Assembly (NCBI GenBank): GCA_021307315.1
Contig: JAJSPD010000009.1
Location: forward strand, 620,001-684,000
Direction: 5' to 3'
Origin: Bisporella sp. PMI_857
Lineage: Eukaryota; Ascomycota; Leotiomycetes; Helotiales; Helotiaceae
Length of the DNA stretch: 64,000 nt
Positions 33,194 through 45,026 of this stretch are shown here, piece by piece. Positions within the stretch are counted from its first letter, which is position 1. Each line of letters starts with the position of its first letter. The notes under the pieces were generated by a model, which saw only the letters and a program-made list of their open reading frames with translations, did no database searches and was not told where the DNA came from. The position numbers and the translations under genes were made by a program.

Positions 33194-34039
33194 TCTGGAG
33201 TAGAGTGTATTATAGAGAGTGCCGCTGGGCTCTCCGCAGCATGCTCAAGTGCTGACATGTGTTGCATTGGACTGTCGAAGTTGTTTGATGATCAGATTTG
33301 GGAGTTGATTTCGTTGTCATTTATTAGATACCCGACAGTTCTTGAACAGGTTAACATTCCTTTTATTCAAGACTCGCGCTGTATAATCAAGCCCTTTGTT
33401 TTTGTGTATAATAATGATATTCACGTAGACGATCCCCTGACCTGTGTCTATCATTGACAGATATAATCGAACAGCAGTTGAAGCAGCAGAGTAAAGCGAA
33501 AAATATCAGCATTATGTGGGAACTTTGTATTTGCATTTACGAAAGACATTTCATTTAACCTCCTAACTCAATATAAGGTTTCAACGTATACACAACCCTC
33601 CAACATTGGTCGAAGACACAATAGCCGTCAAGTGGCCTCCACCACCCGCCTGAGAACGCGCAATGTTCTTCGAATACGTGCTCATCCATAGCAATATTCG
33701 AAACGCTTTGCTAACGGAATTGAGTTTATGTTCTTCAAATCCAAACATTTCTAGAAGCTTGAGGATTGAAACATCCTTGCCAAGGAGGCTCTTAGCCCTC
33801 CACATGCCTGAGGAGGAATGAGGCTAGAAGCGGGCACAGCCTGAAGCACCTAATGTTTTGAACTATGGTCTTTGATACGCGTGACGGCTTCACAGATTGG
33901 TAAATCTCCATTCAGGGGGTTTGAAAGCTATTATCTGAGGTAGGTCTAGTAGTATAATAGTAGGTTACTTTCTTATTATGTATTATTTATCTTTTCTTTT
34001 AAAACCCGCATCAGCTGGATATCAAGGGCATACATCACA
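33194..34039. other. Intergenic region, no gene seen
   Basis: Downstream of the small conserved gene and upstream of the OSBP gene. A 74-codon minus-strand frame at 33581-33805 has no support. AT-rich near 33950. Confidence 0.5.
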
Positions 34040-35404
34040 ATGGCAGTCAGCAAGAACGAGGAGAAGATAGCTGAACAGCACAAGAATCAGTGGTTTGGCT
34101 TCATCAAGGTGGGCCTCCTGGAGCTGCTAGAAAGAAGAATAGTAACTAACATTGAGTAGTCAATCGCGACGTTCAGAGGAGACCTCGCGTCCATAACAGC
34201 GCCACCCTTTCTACTATCCCCTCAGTCTATGGTCGAATTCTCTGCATATTGGGCAGAACACCCATCAATCTTCATCGCCCCTGCTAAAGAATCGGAGCCA
34301 GAGAAACGCGCGCTCCTAGTACTCAGATGGTTCCTCAGCACCTTGAAACAACAGCATAATAGCAAGGATGAGAGTGGCAAGAGGAAGAAGATGAAGCCAC
34401 TGAATCCATTTCTTGGGGAATTATTTCTTGGAAAGTGGGAGGACGACGCTGGTATAACGAACTTGGTTACTGAGCAAGTTAGCCATCATCCACCAGCGAC
34501 GGCCTTTAATCTTTGGAACGAGGAACACGGCATAAGAGTATGTTTGCTTGAACCTTGCGAATTTGATATTGTATCTGATATTTGATAGTTGCGTGGGCAC
34601 GTTGCTCCTAATGTCTACTTCTCCGGCACCGTCCACATTGACAGGAAAGGGTACAGCATCCTTCACATCGACAAGTACAATGAAGATTACCTCATAAATA
34701 TGCCAAAAATACACGTGGAGGGTCTCATGACTGGATCCCTCGCTCCTGAACTAAGTGGGAGCTCATATATCCGCAGTTCTTCTGGCTACACGGCGAAGAT
34801 AGACTATACCTCCAAAGGGTGGCTTGGTGGTAAGCGAAACGGTTTCATTGCGAATCTGTTCCACGATAGCGACAAGAAAAAATCTTTATATACTCTGGAA
34901 GGACAATGGAGCGATTCTTGGACGTGCAAGAATAATGGGGCACTAAACTCGACGGAAAGATTCGATACCAATGCTTTGCCTCGAACACCTTTGCAGGTAG
35001 CACCTCTTTCAGAACAACATCCTTTAGAGTCAAGGCGCGCGTGGCAGTATGTTTCACAAGCTATACATAAAGGAGATGTATTTGCTGTCAGTTATGAGAA
35101 GTCGAAAATTGAGAATGAGCAAAGAGCCATGCGAGCGCGAGAAAAAAGAGAAGAGGCAGAATTTTCCCGACGCTACTTCTCGAAAGCGAATGAGGATATA
35201 ACAGCCGATAAACTGGCAACGGAAATCCCAGGGACCTCATTGAAAGCAGAGATGTGTGGTAATGAAGGGATCTGGTTGTGGGATGAGGACAAATATAAGA
35301 CGATACAGGCCGAGAGGTTGGGTTCGCATGGCGTTAAAAGCCCAACGAGGATGAGATTCGATTCTGGAATTGGGGGTATTCTGCTCGATCCGACTGAAGC
35401 TTAG
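34040..35404 (+). CDS. KES1: Oxysterol-binding protein, Osh4/Kes1 type
   Basis: Exons 34040..34108, 34160..34537 and 34589..35404, all in phase 0, give 420 residues, near the size of short yeast OSBPs. Intron 1 has branch ACTAAC and intron 2 a GTATGT donor. The ligand-binding domain carries KMKPLNPFLGELFLG (about residue 100) and the family signature EQVSHHPP (about 128-135). There is no PH or ankyrin domain, so this is the short Kes1 class. Known role: exchange of sterol and phosphatidylinositol 4-phosphate between ER, Golgi and plasma membrane, with an amphipathic lid at the N-terminus (WFGFIKSIATFRGDL fits). The C-terminal part has a Glu/Arg-rich helix before the end (RAREKREEAEFSRRYF). 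Confidence 0.95.
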
Positions 35405-36747
35405 AGAATGATCTACAACATGCATAATATCGGAGTAGAAGGTGTATAGGTAGACTCGACTGGATCGAGGAAATTATGCCTTGATGAGCAGTTCTATACA
35501 TGTTAGACACTAGATGCACGACTTACGAATACTACTTAATATTATCTATCTATCTATCTATATCAATTTGCTTGGTACGAAGAACCAGATGTGTTATGCT
35601 CGGCTAAAATAACACCAAGCGAAGTTTCCCTGTCTTCATTGAATTCTTAGAGGAAGTTCCTCTAATCCATTCGCTATCATCAAGCGACAGGCAGTGTCAT
35701 CGGACTTTCTCTCTTGCTGTATAAATACCTGTTAGATGGCGCTCCTAACATTAACTATTCAGGAGTAGTCCTAGGAAGTCCACATATAGTTGACTTGATT
35801 TCTCAGAAAGTGTCCTGGTGAGGGTACATTATTAACCATCACTCGGAACACTCTAAGGTGTAAATTATCCGTATTTGAGCTTCATATGCTAAATCACCAA
35901 AGCTCGGCTCCAGCTCCTGTTTTCCAACCGCACAAAAAGCACCAGTCTACTTGACAACTTTAAGTCGAGTCAAGGGAAGATAACTCAAAGCGAAAGAACA
36001 TGATTCGGAACATACCATTGAGATACAAAGGTATGAAAGATATTCTGGTTGTTAAGGGGAGACAGCTCTTCCAGCAGCAAGGGTAGAGGCACCAATTATT
36101 AGAACTATTCCAGCAATACGCCTTCTATGGATACCAAATTTTGACAGAAACATACTCCTCTTTGTTTTAGCCGCCAATAAATTCAAAATGAATGTTCATG
36201 AGCACAAGATTCGAACCTCGTTGAAGAAGCTAGAACACCTCGTAGTTCTAATCAAAAACACGAATAGTCGTATTGGCTAGATTGGCGCCATTAACCGCGT
36301 TCCTTCCCGCAGCTTCTCGAAAGACACTAAGCAAGGCCTTGCCAACATCTCAACCGACGACTTAAGAGAGGTCATGAAAGTTCTTCATGATCAGGGCCTA
36401 ATATCGCAAATCAAGCTTTCGATAAAAACATTGCGTTCTTTTGCAGAGTTCCAGCCACTAAAGTAACACGCAGGCACATGGGGATGATGCAAGTTTCCTT
36501 GGCATGCAGCAATTCCTTTATGGACATTTCGCTGACTCCACAAGGCTGAACATTCGCGATGTATGACATCATAGGACCTTTGATTGAGAAAAGTGGTAGC
36601 TAGATGGCTTAGAGCGGTTATAAAAGCACATCTTCCTCCCTTATTATAGTATTCAAGAAAATATCGACTTTACAACCTCATAGGAAACTGAAATTATTAC
36701 ACATAATCGACTCAAAGCTCAAATACACACACACAAACCTAGCAAAT
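35405..36747. other. Intergenic region, OSBP to CsbD-like gene
   Basis: No gene is supported in these 1.3 kb. It contains a short TATC microsatellite (35543-35558) and, at its right end, the TATA element of the CsbD-like gene. Confidence 0.5.
36619..36626 (+). promoter_or_regulatory. TATA element of the CsbD-like gene
   Basis: TATAAAAG lies 122 bp before the start codon, a position and sequence typical of strongly inducible fungal genes. Confidence 0.5.
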
Positions 36748-37380
36748 ATGTCTGACAACAACACTTCCACTCTTCAGTCGGCTATCGACTCTGCTACTGG
36801 TGCCGTCCAGTCCGCTATTGGTATGTAAACTCCACGGCTACGCCCACGTACTCCGCAACATACTCACTTCTCTGTAGGCAGTATCACAGGCAATATCAGC
36901 GATCAGACTGCTGGCGAAGCCAAGAAAGACAAGGCTGTTCTTGAGAACGATGCCTCGCACGCAATCGCCAAAATTGGAAACCTCACTGCCTCCCCCTCAG
37001 GAGCCGTCACCAAGGATGACCCAAATCGCACGCAGGGTTCCTGGAACCAGACTGTTGGAGCTGCCAAGGAGACTGTTGGAGGTCTGATCGGTTCTGAGGT
37101 TCGGCATCCCACATCTATACAAGTAGAGTATTCTGATAGTAAGCAGGATTTAAAGAAACAAGGCCAAAGACAAAACGCAAGAGGCAAGGAGCAAGAGGCG
37201 AAGGGCCAACTTAACGATTTTGGCAGCGGCATTGCCAATCGTGCTGCTGGTGCTGTTGGAGGAGCTGTTGCAGGGCTTACCGGTGATCGTGAGGGGCAAC
37301 TGAAGGCACAAGAGCAACATGATATTGGCAAGACACAACAACGTAGTGCAGAGGCTGACATCCAGAAGCAAAGCCCATAG
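36748..37380 (+). CDS. CsbD-like stress protein
   Basis: Exons 36748..36820, 36878..37098 and 37147..37380 give 175 residues. The protein is small, hydrophilic, rich in Ala/Gly/Gln/Lys, with repeats of the type KKDKAVLENDASHAIAK, GSWNQTVGAAKETVGGLIG and NARGKEQEAKGQLNDFGSG. It matches the fungal CsbD-like group often annotated as mismatched-base and cruciform-DNA recognition protein (Ustilago Hmp1 type). CsbD proteins are induced by general stress in bacteria; the function in fungi is not established. The second intron (48 nt) starts with an unusual GTTCGG donor, is a multiple of three and has no stop, so a 191-residue form retaining it is possible. The spliced form gives the better family match (GSEDLKKQGQRQNARG). 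Confidence 0.87.
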
Positions 37381-38797
37381 ACCGGCTTACTTAGATTGTA
37401 TGATATGGGTTGGGATTTGGAGCGGACATTGCATGGGAGGACATTGGGCGGTCTTGTTGCGTTGCTTCTGCGTTCCTGTACTGGACTACCGTATAGACGT
37501 ATAAGTCACCTAGGTTAATGAATATACCCTTTTCGCGATACTTGAGATATCTTTCTTGTAGGTGTGAAACACGAGACCTCATCTCTCCTTACTATTCGTT
37601 TCCACTTGTCAAGACATCAGCCGGAAATAGAGGCGTTAATGAATGGAACCCTCGACGGTAAACTCACGTTCACTTGCGTTTAAATATATATAAACGTACC
37701 CTTTTCTTCGACGTAGGAAAGTCTAAGAGTAATGCTAAGGCAACATTAAGAGAATGACCATCTGGAAAGAAAAAGACTCGTCTTCGTTTTCGCATAACTA
37801 CCCACGCTTCCATCCCTCATTCAAGACTTTTCGACAGAACATTGCCAAGGGTTTGATGAGCGAATCTGATTTTGAGCTAATATTCTCTCACTTTGATATA
37901 GCCAACACTGATCGTGGATGAACTCCGAGCTTAAATCCGGAACATTGCCAAGATGCGAGATCTCACGTAAGATCAACGATCCACCGATATAACCACAGCC
38001 AAGGCATTTCATAATCTCCCATATGGGCTTAATATTGTGCTAGCCGGCAGGTGCCTAACATAATCCCTCGAGAACGGAGCAAAGCCTAAGAATAGGGGGG
38101 GGGAAACAGTGCAAAAAGAAATGAATTTCAAAGAAACTCACTTCGACTCATTCTTCGTCCACCGTTGCCCGCCGAACCTGCCCCACACATGTCGCAAGCT
38201 TACTCACCTTTCGCTTGTCCACCACGCCGCCAAACGGCGGACGTAGATGACATGACAATCTAAGCTTGATAAGATTCGGGAAATTCCCAGTCACTCTTAA
38301 AATTTCATCGTCTGCCTAGCCTATCACAATCCGTAAGAGCCCAATATGTGTCATCCTGAGTATGAGAGCTCGCATCCGTACTGTGATTCTAAGAGCGCCG
38401 CCTAGGAGATATGGCTTCTCTCCGTCGTCTCTCCGTCATCACGCCGAGCGAGCTGCGATCCGGATATCCATGGTGCTGTACACAGGTTTGGAGGCTTGTA
38501 GGGATGAAGGGCGCGGTTGGTGCTGTCAGGTTTCTAATAGTGTTTCTGGAAATACACGGAGCTAAGGATACGGGAAATGGAGTCCTTGACATATATAGAA
38601 CCTTGCCAGTGCTCTGCTCAAGATCCCCCTTTTTCAGTTATACGATTCGAATTTTCGCTGTGGACCTCATCCGCGTCCGTAGCATTTGATCTTTTGACGT
38701 CAAAAACGTCATTCTTCTCACATCAGCTTGAACTAATTTCTTAATACTTTCCTTTATTTACGATAGTATTCCCTTTGCTTTGGAGACCTCAAACAAG
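37381..38797. other. Intergenic region, MFS exporter promoter side
   Basis: This 1.4 kb holds the 3' flank of the CsbD-like gene and the promoter of the MFS exporter. There is a G9 run near 38095 and a TATATATA-like element near 38590. No exon is supported. Confidence 0.5.
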
Positions 38798-40759
38798 ATG
38801 GATTCTAGTGCGGCGACATTGGCGGACGAGAAGGATTTGGAGAGAAGTACCACTTCTTCGCTCAATAGCCCTCCCAAAGAGCTCAAAGATATCGACAAGT
38901 TGGACTTGGAGAAAGAGGAAGGGGGTGCAGCACAGGATGTTGTAGCAGCAGAAGAGGATGACGGGGAGTACCCTGGCGGCTTTGCTCTGTGGATGATTGT
39001 CGTAGCTTTGGTTCTCAGTATCTTTTTGGTATGTTGCCGTCCCTTGATAGCGAGTAAGCTTGGTTCTGATGTATTTCCGTGACAGGTGTCATTGGATATG
39101 ACAATTGTTGCGACTGCCATTCCAAAAATCACAGATGAGTTCCGCGGCCTCGACTTGGTGGGATGGTACGGATCCGCCTTCTTCCTCACACTAGCTTCTT
39201 TCCAGTCAACATGTAAGTCATTCCTCTTCCTCAGATGTGTTTCGCCAACACTCTTGCGATCTGCAAGGCTCTTCATGAAGGAAGCTGATTCGATTCGCGC
39301 ATAACAGGGGGGAAGGCATACAAATACTTTCCACTGAAGATCACCTTCCTCATCTCAATCTTCTTCTTCGAACTGGGAAGTCTCATTTGTGGAGTGGCGC
39401 CGAACAGCACAGCTCTAATTGTCGGACGTGCGATTGCTGGGCTTGGAGGAGCTGGTATCGCTTCTGGTTCCTATACTATCATCGCATTCTCAGCACGAGC
39501 CCCCAAACGTCCCGCCTTCATGGGTCTCTTAGGTGCCTCCTATGGTATTGCAAGTGTGATAGGTCCTCTACTTGGTGGCGTCTTCGCTGAGCATGTGTCC
39601 TGGAGATGGTGCTTCTATATCAACCTGCCGATTGGTGGTGTTTCTGGTGGAATTATTTTGCTCTTTTTTAAGACTCCGTCGCGGGCTGTTCCCGCAGCGG
39701 CATCGTTGAGAGAAAAGATCTTACAAATGGTGCGTACCAGTCTTGTGCTATGAAATTGTGGCGAGAGCGTGGCAAGCTGACATTCAACAGGATATCCCCG
39801 GAACATTCACAGTTATGGCAGGTACCGTATGCTACATCCTCGCCTTGCAATGGGGTGGACAGACGAAGGCCTGGGACGACGCCGATGTAATTGGCACCTT
39901 AGTCGGCTTCGTCCTGATCTTCATTCTCTTCTTCGTTATTGAATATTACCAAGGCGAGCGAGGCATCATCCTCGGTCGCCTCCTGAAGAACCGTACTATC
40001 TACATCGGGATGGCGTTCATCTTCTTCCTGGCTGGCGGTTTCTTCCTCCTCCTCTACTACATTCCAATTTACTTTCAAGTCGTCAGCGGCGTCAGCGCAT
40101 CGCAGAGCGGCGTCCGCAACTTGCCTTTGATTCTGGGGAGTAGTCTTGCAGCAGTTATGTCGGGTATACTGATCACTGTTACGGGCCAATTCGCACCGTT
40201 TATGATTTTCGGGGCTATTCTAACAACCATCGGCGCGGGATTGGTATACACTCTTGGCGCTCACTCTCCCTCATCCGAATGGATCGGATACCAGGCGCTT
40301 GCCGGCTTAGGCATTGGCTTAGTTATACAGATCCCTATAACCTCCGCTCAAGCGGTCGTTGAAGCAAGTGATATTTCTGCCGTCACGGCTATGATACTCT
40401 GTAAGTCCCTGTTGAGCTTGTGTCGTCGCCCACAGAGCTAATAAAACCTAGTTTCTCAAACAATTGGTGGAGCGTTTTTCGTCTCGGCAGGTCAATCCTC
40501 CTTTACAAATATCCTCATCAAACGCCTCCCCATCGTAGCGCCAGATGTGAATCCAGGCCAGGTCCTCATTACCGGTGTCACGGAGCTCAGAGCTGTGTTC
40601 GCCGCAGCCGAACTACCGGGAATCATCGAGGCGTATCTTGATGGCTTGAAAGTCGCCTACGCGGTTGCGATCGCCGCAGCAGGAATATCAGTGCTCATTA
40701 GTTTGGGCAATAAATGGGTCAATATTAAGGGGAAGACGATGCCGGGAGGTGCTGCATAG
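38798..40759 (+). CDS. MFS drug:H+ antiporter, 14-TM (DHA2) type
   Basis: Five exons (38798..39028, 39086..39212, 39308..39729, 39791..40400, 40452..40759) give 565 residues. The acidic cytosolic N-terminus (about 65 residues) is followed by the first helix and [18 protein letters not shown], the DHA2 motif. Further signatures are [20 protein letters not shown] and [19 protein letters not shown], the classic 14-TM antiporter block. The C-terminal half includes [19 protein letters not shown] and [20 protein letters not shown]. Known role of the family: proton-driven export of toxic compounds or secondary metabolites at the plasma membrane. No biosynthetic gene lies next to it, so a general drug or metabolite exporter is more likely than a cluster-specific pump. 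Confidence 0.94.
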
Positions 40760-42125
40760 CTGGGTGCGATCTAGCATCTATTATGGTTTCTTTATGGTAG
40801 TTTGTTTTTCTGTGAATTGGTTGGAGATAACATCAAAAGAGATGGTGGGTAATATAGAGGGGTTTTAATAGATGGCGAACCTACGTAAAGCCCTAAATGC
40901 TGTGGGCAAACAGAGATCCCAACTAGGAAGATGTAACGCAACTCTAATAGGGTTTTACGACCAATTTTTTTCAGTTAAAAGTGGCAATGTGTTCTGAGGA
41001 GCGAAGTGGCTATAGTGGCACAGAAAAGTACCAAATGATTCCTAGTCGATACTTCAAAAATAAATAGTATTTTCCAGCGAATATTGTTAATCATGATAAA
41101 CATTAAGCCATCGCAAGAGGCTTATGCTAGGTGGTAGTACAGGACCAGATAGAGCGTCGCAGCCCCTATTCTGCGAGCAGATTAAGCGAGATGAAACCAA
41201 ATCAGGTGATGCATCCCACATTCCCCAACTCATGAGCAAGACCGGTGCATAGATAACATTATTTCCCAGACCCCATGTGGATATGATGCTTATATTCTGG
41301 CAGAAAGCGGCTGGGGACAACATCGATAATTGAGAGAAATTCCTGATTTTCTGGATTCCCAACACCCAGCCTGCGAGCAGGATGTCGCCTTGTCCCGAAA
41401 ACTGTAATTTATCGAATGATATACCTCCAAAAGGGCTTGGCACGTCATTGAAGAGTGCTAACAGCATATCAGACACAGCAAAAACGCCCCCTGGTCGTTT
41501 GATGATATTTCTCGGGAAAGGTCATAGTAAATCGCTTGGTGGAGAGATAGGCTCCGTAGGAGAATGATCAGATGGAGAGCCAGTGTCAGTTGAAGAGAAG
41601 ATTGCGAAAAAGATAAAGCGGGTTGCTGAAGAGCCGCTACTTCCAGCAGGCAATAATGTGACGCCAACTTCATGGGCTGAGATCGCCAGGAACGGATAGT
41701 TTAAGGATAGAAATTGAGGAACGATATAACCCTGAAACCATCTTCCTAAGTAGCGAACGAGGATGGTAGGACCATTGCCTGGAAATTATGACAATTTTAC
41801 CCATGCTTCCTTTATCATAAAAAATAGCGGTAGCGAAATAGAACGCCCACCCCAGCGTAAATGCGGGTTTCTCGTCATCATCGAAGAGGGTCATCATCGA
41901 AGAGGGTCATCATCGAAGAAGGTCTTCATTAGTTGCGTTCACCAGAAGTTCATGGCCAACTAAATAGAAACATTGAATATGTGACGCCATTGCAAAGATG
42001 AAATATATGGCAACCCACCTACCAGTCTATAGAACCTGGGAATTATTGCTTATCAGCTGACTCAAATCCATATCTTCTAGATCGACTCTTCCTCAGCACC
42101 TTTCTTCTCATGCATACTTGCAATA
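40760..42125. other. 1.4-kb intergenic region with minus-strand ORF fragments
   Basis: Three adjacent minus-strand frames (41087-41476, 41458-41673, 41670-41897) contain scattered hydrophobic stretches such as LGWAFYFATAIFY, but I could not join them into one gene with good splice sites, and no domain is recognisable. A 16-bp tandem repeat lies at its right side. It may be a degraded gene. Confidence 0.35.
41874..41921. repeat. 16-bp tandem repeat, three copies
   Basis: The unit GTCATCATCGAAGAGG occurs three times head to tail, the third copy with one change near its end. Confidence 0.85.
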
Positions 42126-42642
42126 ATGGCATCCACAATATCGAGCATCGTGCTAGTCTTGCAAGCTGCCTTCAGTGGCTACAACCTCTATCTCGCCTCC
42201 ATCTCCATCACGAACCTACAGGGTTACGAGGAGAAGAGCAAAAAGGCCGCCGAATACTCTCAGACGGCCGCGAATCAGCTTCATAAAACGAGGACGACGC
42301 AGACGAGCGGGACGCTGGCGGTACGACTTTTGGCTTTCCTAACCCCCACTCTACCAGTTACTAATGTGGTACAAACAGATCCTAAGCTCGTTCCTCAGTT
42401 CCATAGCCATCATCGTTGGGGTGGGATCTACGGGAAAGCAACTGGCGCTGGCCGCGCTGAACGTCGCGGCCCTGGTTGCGGCGCGATGGCATGTGGGTGA
42501 TTTCTGGAGGGGCAAGGCGAAGATTCCGCTCCCTGGCGTGGGGGATTATAATGAGGCTATCTCGACGACTCAGGAGACGAGGTTGAACATGCCGTTTTTG
42601 ATGGGTGGTTGGGGTGTCATTGCGTTGTTGTCTCTGATATGA
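42126..42642 (+). CDS. Small membrane protein, unknown
   Basis: Exons 42126..42320 and 42379..42642 give 152 residues. The N-terminus has a hydrophobic segment (STISSIVLVLQAAFSGYNLY), then an amphipathic Lys/Ala/Gln region (KSKKAAEYSQTAANQLHKTR), a central hydrophobic pair (LSSFLSSIAIIVGVGSTGKQ; LALAALNVAALVAAR) and a C-terminal segment (MGGWGVIALLSL). About three to four membrane segments are likely. I recognise no family. It sits between the MFS exporter and the beta-lactamase-like gene on the same strand, with its own promoter space. Confidence 0.7.
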
Positions 42643-42816
42643 TGAGAGTTTACTTATTTATGTTTCGTGACTGTGAAGTTTTATGATGCGGGTCCGCGGC
42701 GCATCGGGCCGAAAGTCACAGGGAATAGGATGTCCTTCAGTGGGCTGGAAAATGCATAATCAATTGACTGAACATTTCTCTGTTGCTTAGTGTCGTATAT
42801 ATCTTTTGGAAGAGTG

Positions 42817-44863
42817 ATGTTGTTTCTGCTTTCATTTTTCCTCGTGTTTATAGCACCGGTTGCTGTGCAAGGAGAATGCTACGCACCTGGTCCGGCATTT
42901 CCACCTGTGAACCGCATCTTGAACAATACGTTCCTGGCGCAACAGCTGAAACCAATCCTCGATAAAGTAGTGCTTGACAATTTGATTAGCGCGGTAGGAT
43001 GGAATCCAGATAATACGTCTTTTGCTCTTCTGGTTACCTCAAGTGAAGGCACCGTTTGGGAGTACTACCACACCGCATCAATTCTGGGAGACTATGAAGA
43101 TGGGCAGCCAACAGATGTAAGTGGCGATACCGCGTTCAGAGTTGCGAGTATCTCCAAGACGTTTACTGTGTACGCGGTTTTGCTTGAGAATGAGATCGGT
43201 TTGGAGGATCCAATCACCAAATATATCCCTGAGCTGGTTGAGGGTGGGCATATCCACGAAGCATTTTTGGAGGTTCAATGGGATCAGATCACTATTAGAT
43301 CGTTAGCTAGCCAGTTGAGTGGTATCCGAAGGGAAGGTCGGTTCTTGTGCATTGGCTTGAGAGTCTACTTGCTGACTCGGATAGGTGGCCTGTCAGATCT
43401 TGCTGTGGATACAGTTCAGAATCCGGATCCGATTGCAAATGGGTTCCCTCCCGTGGATAAAAGTGCCCTTGCACCTTGCATGAAGAATTCTACAGACCGA
43501 GCGTGTACTTCGGAAGGTAAGTGCTCAGTGCTCAGTCTGTGCAAAGTTTTAATAATAACATCATATTTCTCAGAAATATTTCGGACCGCCAGAAATAAGA
43601 CGAAGGTCTTCAACGTGAATGAGCGTTCGTCCTATTCAAATGTTGCCTTTAGTCTTCTGGGCTTGGCTCTTGAAAGAGCTACTGGTAAACCTTACGATGA
43701 GGTACTCCGTGATTCTATACTTAAACCGCTGGGAATGGATCATACGCGCACTACAAAGCCAAGAGGTTCTGCTGGGATTATTCCCTATGGTCCGAATGAC
43801 TGGGCACAAGATCTTGGAGCTGATAATCCGTATGTTGGATTATTCCCATTCTTTCGACTGTATTGACAACTTTATAGATCAGGAGGCGTATACACTACGC
43901 CGAATGACCTCGCGAAGTACTTAAGATCCATTCTGAATTCACAGCTCCTTCCGCAATCGGTCATTAACGAATGGATGAAACCTCATTCCTGGAACGCTGG
44001 ACTCAACTCGGCTTATGGGATGCCATGGGAGATTTTGCGGACGACGAAGCTCACCTCAGATGGAAGAGGAACTGATCTCATCACCAAGAGTGGTTCATTG
44101 ACAGGGTACTACTCTAACATCATCCTCATCCCGGAATTCGGGCTTGGCCTCGTTATCTCCGTCGCAGGCGATTCTGCGGCCCGGCCTGACCTCCGAGAGA
44201 ATGTCGTCTCTGCGCTCGTACCTGCCACGGAGAAGCTGATTCGAGATGAAGCGAAGTCTGTGTATGCCAGCCTGTTCACCGCATGGGGCGGCGACCAGGA
44301 TTGGTCTATAAAGATTAAGGTCCCGGATGAAGGGCCAGGGCTGGAAGTGACAAAATGGGTGTCCAATGGAACAGACTTCCTTTCGTTCTATGGAAGGATA
44401 TCGGGAATGCCAAATGATCCCGAGAAGTGGCAGGCGCTACTTATCCCGACTGGCGTATACACTGAGCACAAGTAAGCTACACGCGAGCGACCCGATTTTC
44501 ATAACTAATGTATAGAATAGCAAAGTTAATAACCCAAAAGGATCGACTGAAGTATGGAGGTTGACAGCGGTTCCAAAACGAGATCCTGCAGTTGCAAGCA
44601 AGGTATTTGACGACTTCTGCATAACCGATGTTGATGCGATGATGTATGGTGGGTTGTCTATTGAGGAATTCACCATATACAAAGCCTCAGAAAATTCACT
44701 AGTCGGCAGCGATGGAAAGATGGTAGCGCTCATGGTCTCTATTGCTGGAATGAGGACCTATTTATTTCGAGATGTGAGACCGTTCGGGGCCATCGGACCT
44801 AGCCATGAAGCAGCTAGGAAGATGCAAAATGTGCAGTCACCCTTGAATTTAAATAATAGATAA
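42817..44863 (+). CDS. Secreted beta-lactamase-fold serine hydrolase
   Basis: Five exons (42817..43336, 43385..43516, 43574..43829, 43878..44471, 44521..44863) give 614 residues. A signal peptide (LFLLSFFLVFIAPVAVQG) is followed by the penicillin-binding/class C fold with all three active-site motifs: SxxK as SISK (about S111, K114), YxN as YSN in SSYSNVAFSLLG, and KSG in TKSGSLTGY. Several N-glycosylation sites (NNT, NDT-like) occur. Fungal members hydrolyse esters, lactams or lactones outside the cell; the substrate here is unknown. A C-terminal region of about 120 residues (RLTAVPKRDPAVASKVFDD) is typical of the fungal subfamily. Introns 1 and 2 are multiples of three without stops, and intron 1 uses a weak GTCGGT donor, so exon joins there are the least certain. 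Confidence 0.9.
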
Positions 44864-45026
44864 ACGGAATATTTATCTGTTTTACAGCGAGAATAGATAT
44901 TTAATACTGTATGGCATGGGAACAGCGAAATTAAATATTACTTAATAACAAGTAGACTATTTTAGTTTGATATATATGTATACATGCCTGAAATAAGTAC
45001 AGGAAGGGAGTATCTAGAAAGTATAT

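Noticed and set aside
36190..36240. A GGTTCGAATC-like word on the minus strand, possible T-arm of a tRNA
   Set aside because: The flanking bases do not form a 5-bp T stem, and no acceptor or anticodon arm can be drawn.
36903..37361. 152-codon minus-strand ORF
   Set aside because: Antisense shadow of the CsbD-like gene; its Ala/Ser/Cys composition follows from the opposite strand.
38798..44863. Secondary-metabolite cluster around the MFS exporter
   Set aside because: No synthase, tailoring enzyme or cluster regulator lies beside it; neighbours are a small membrane protein and a lone hydrolase.
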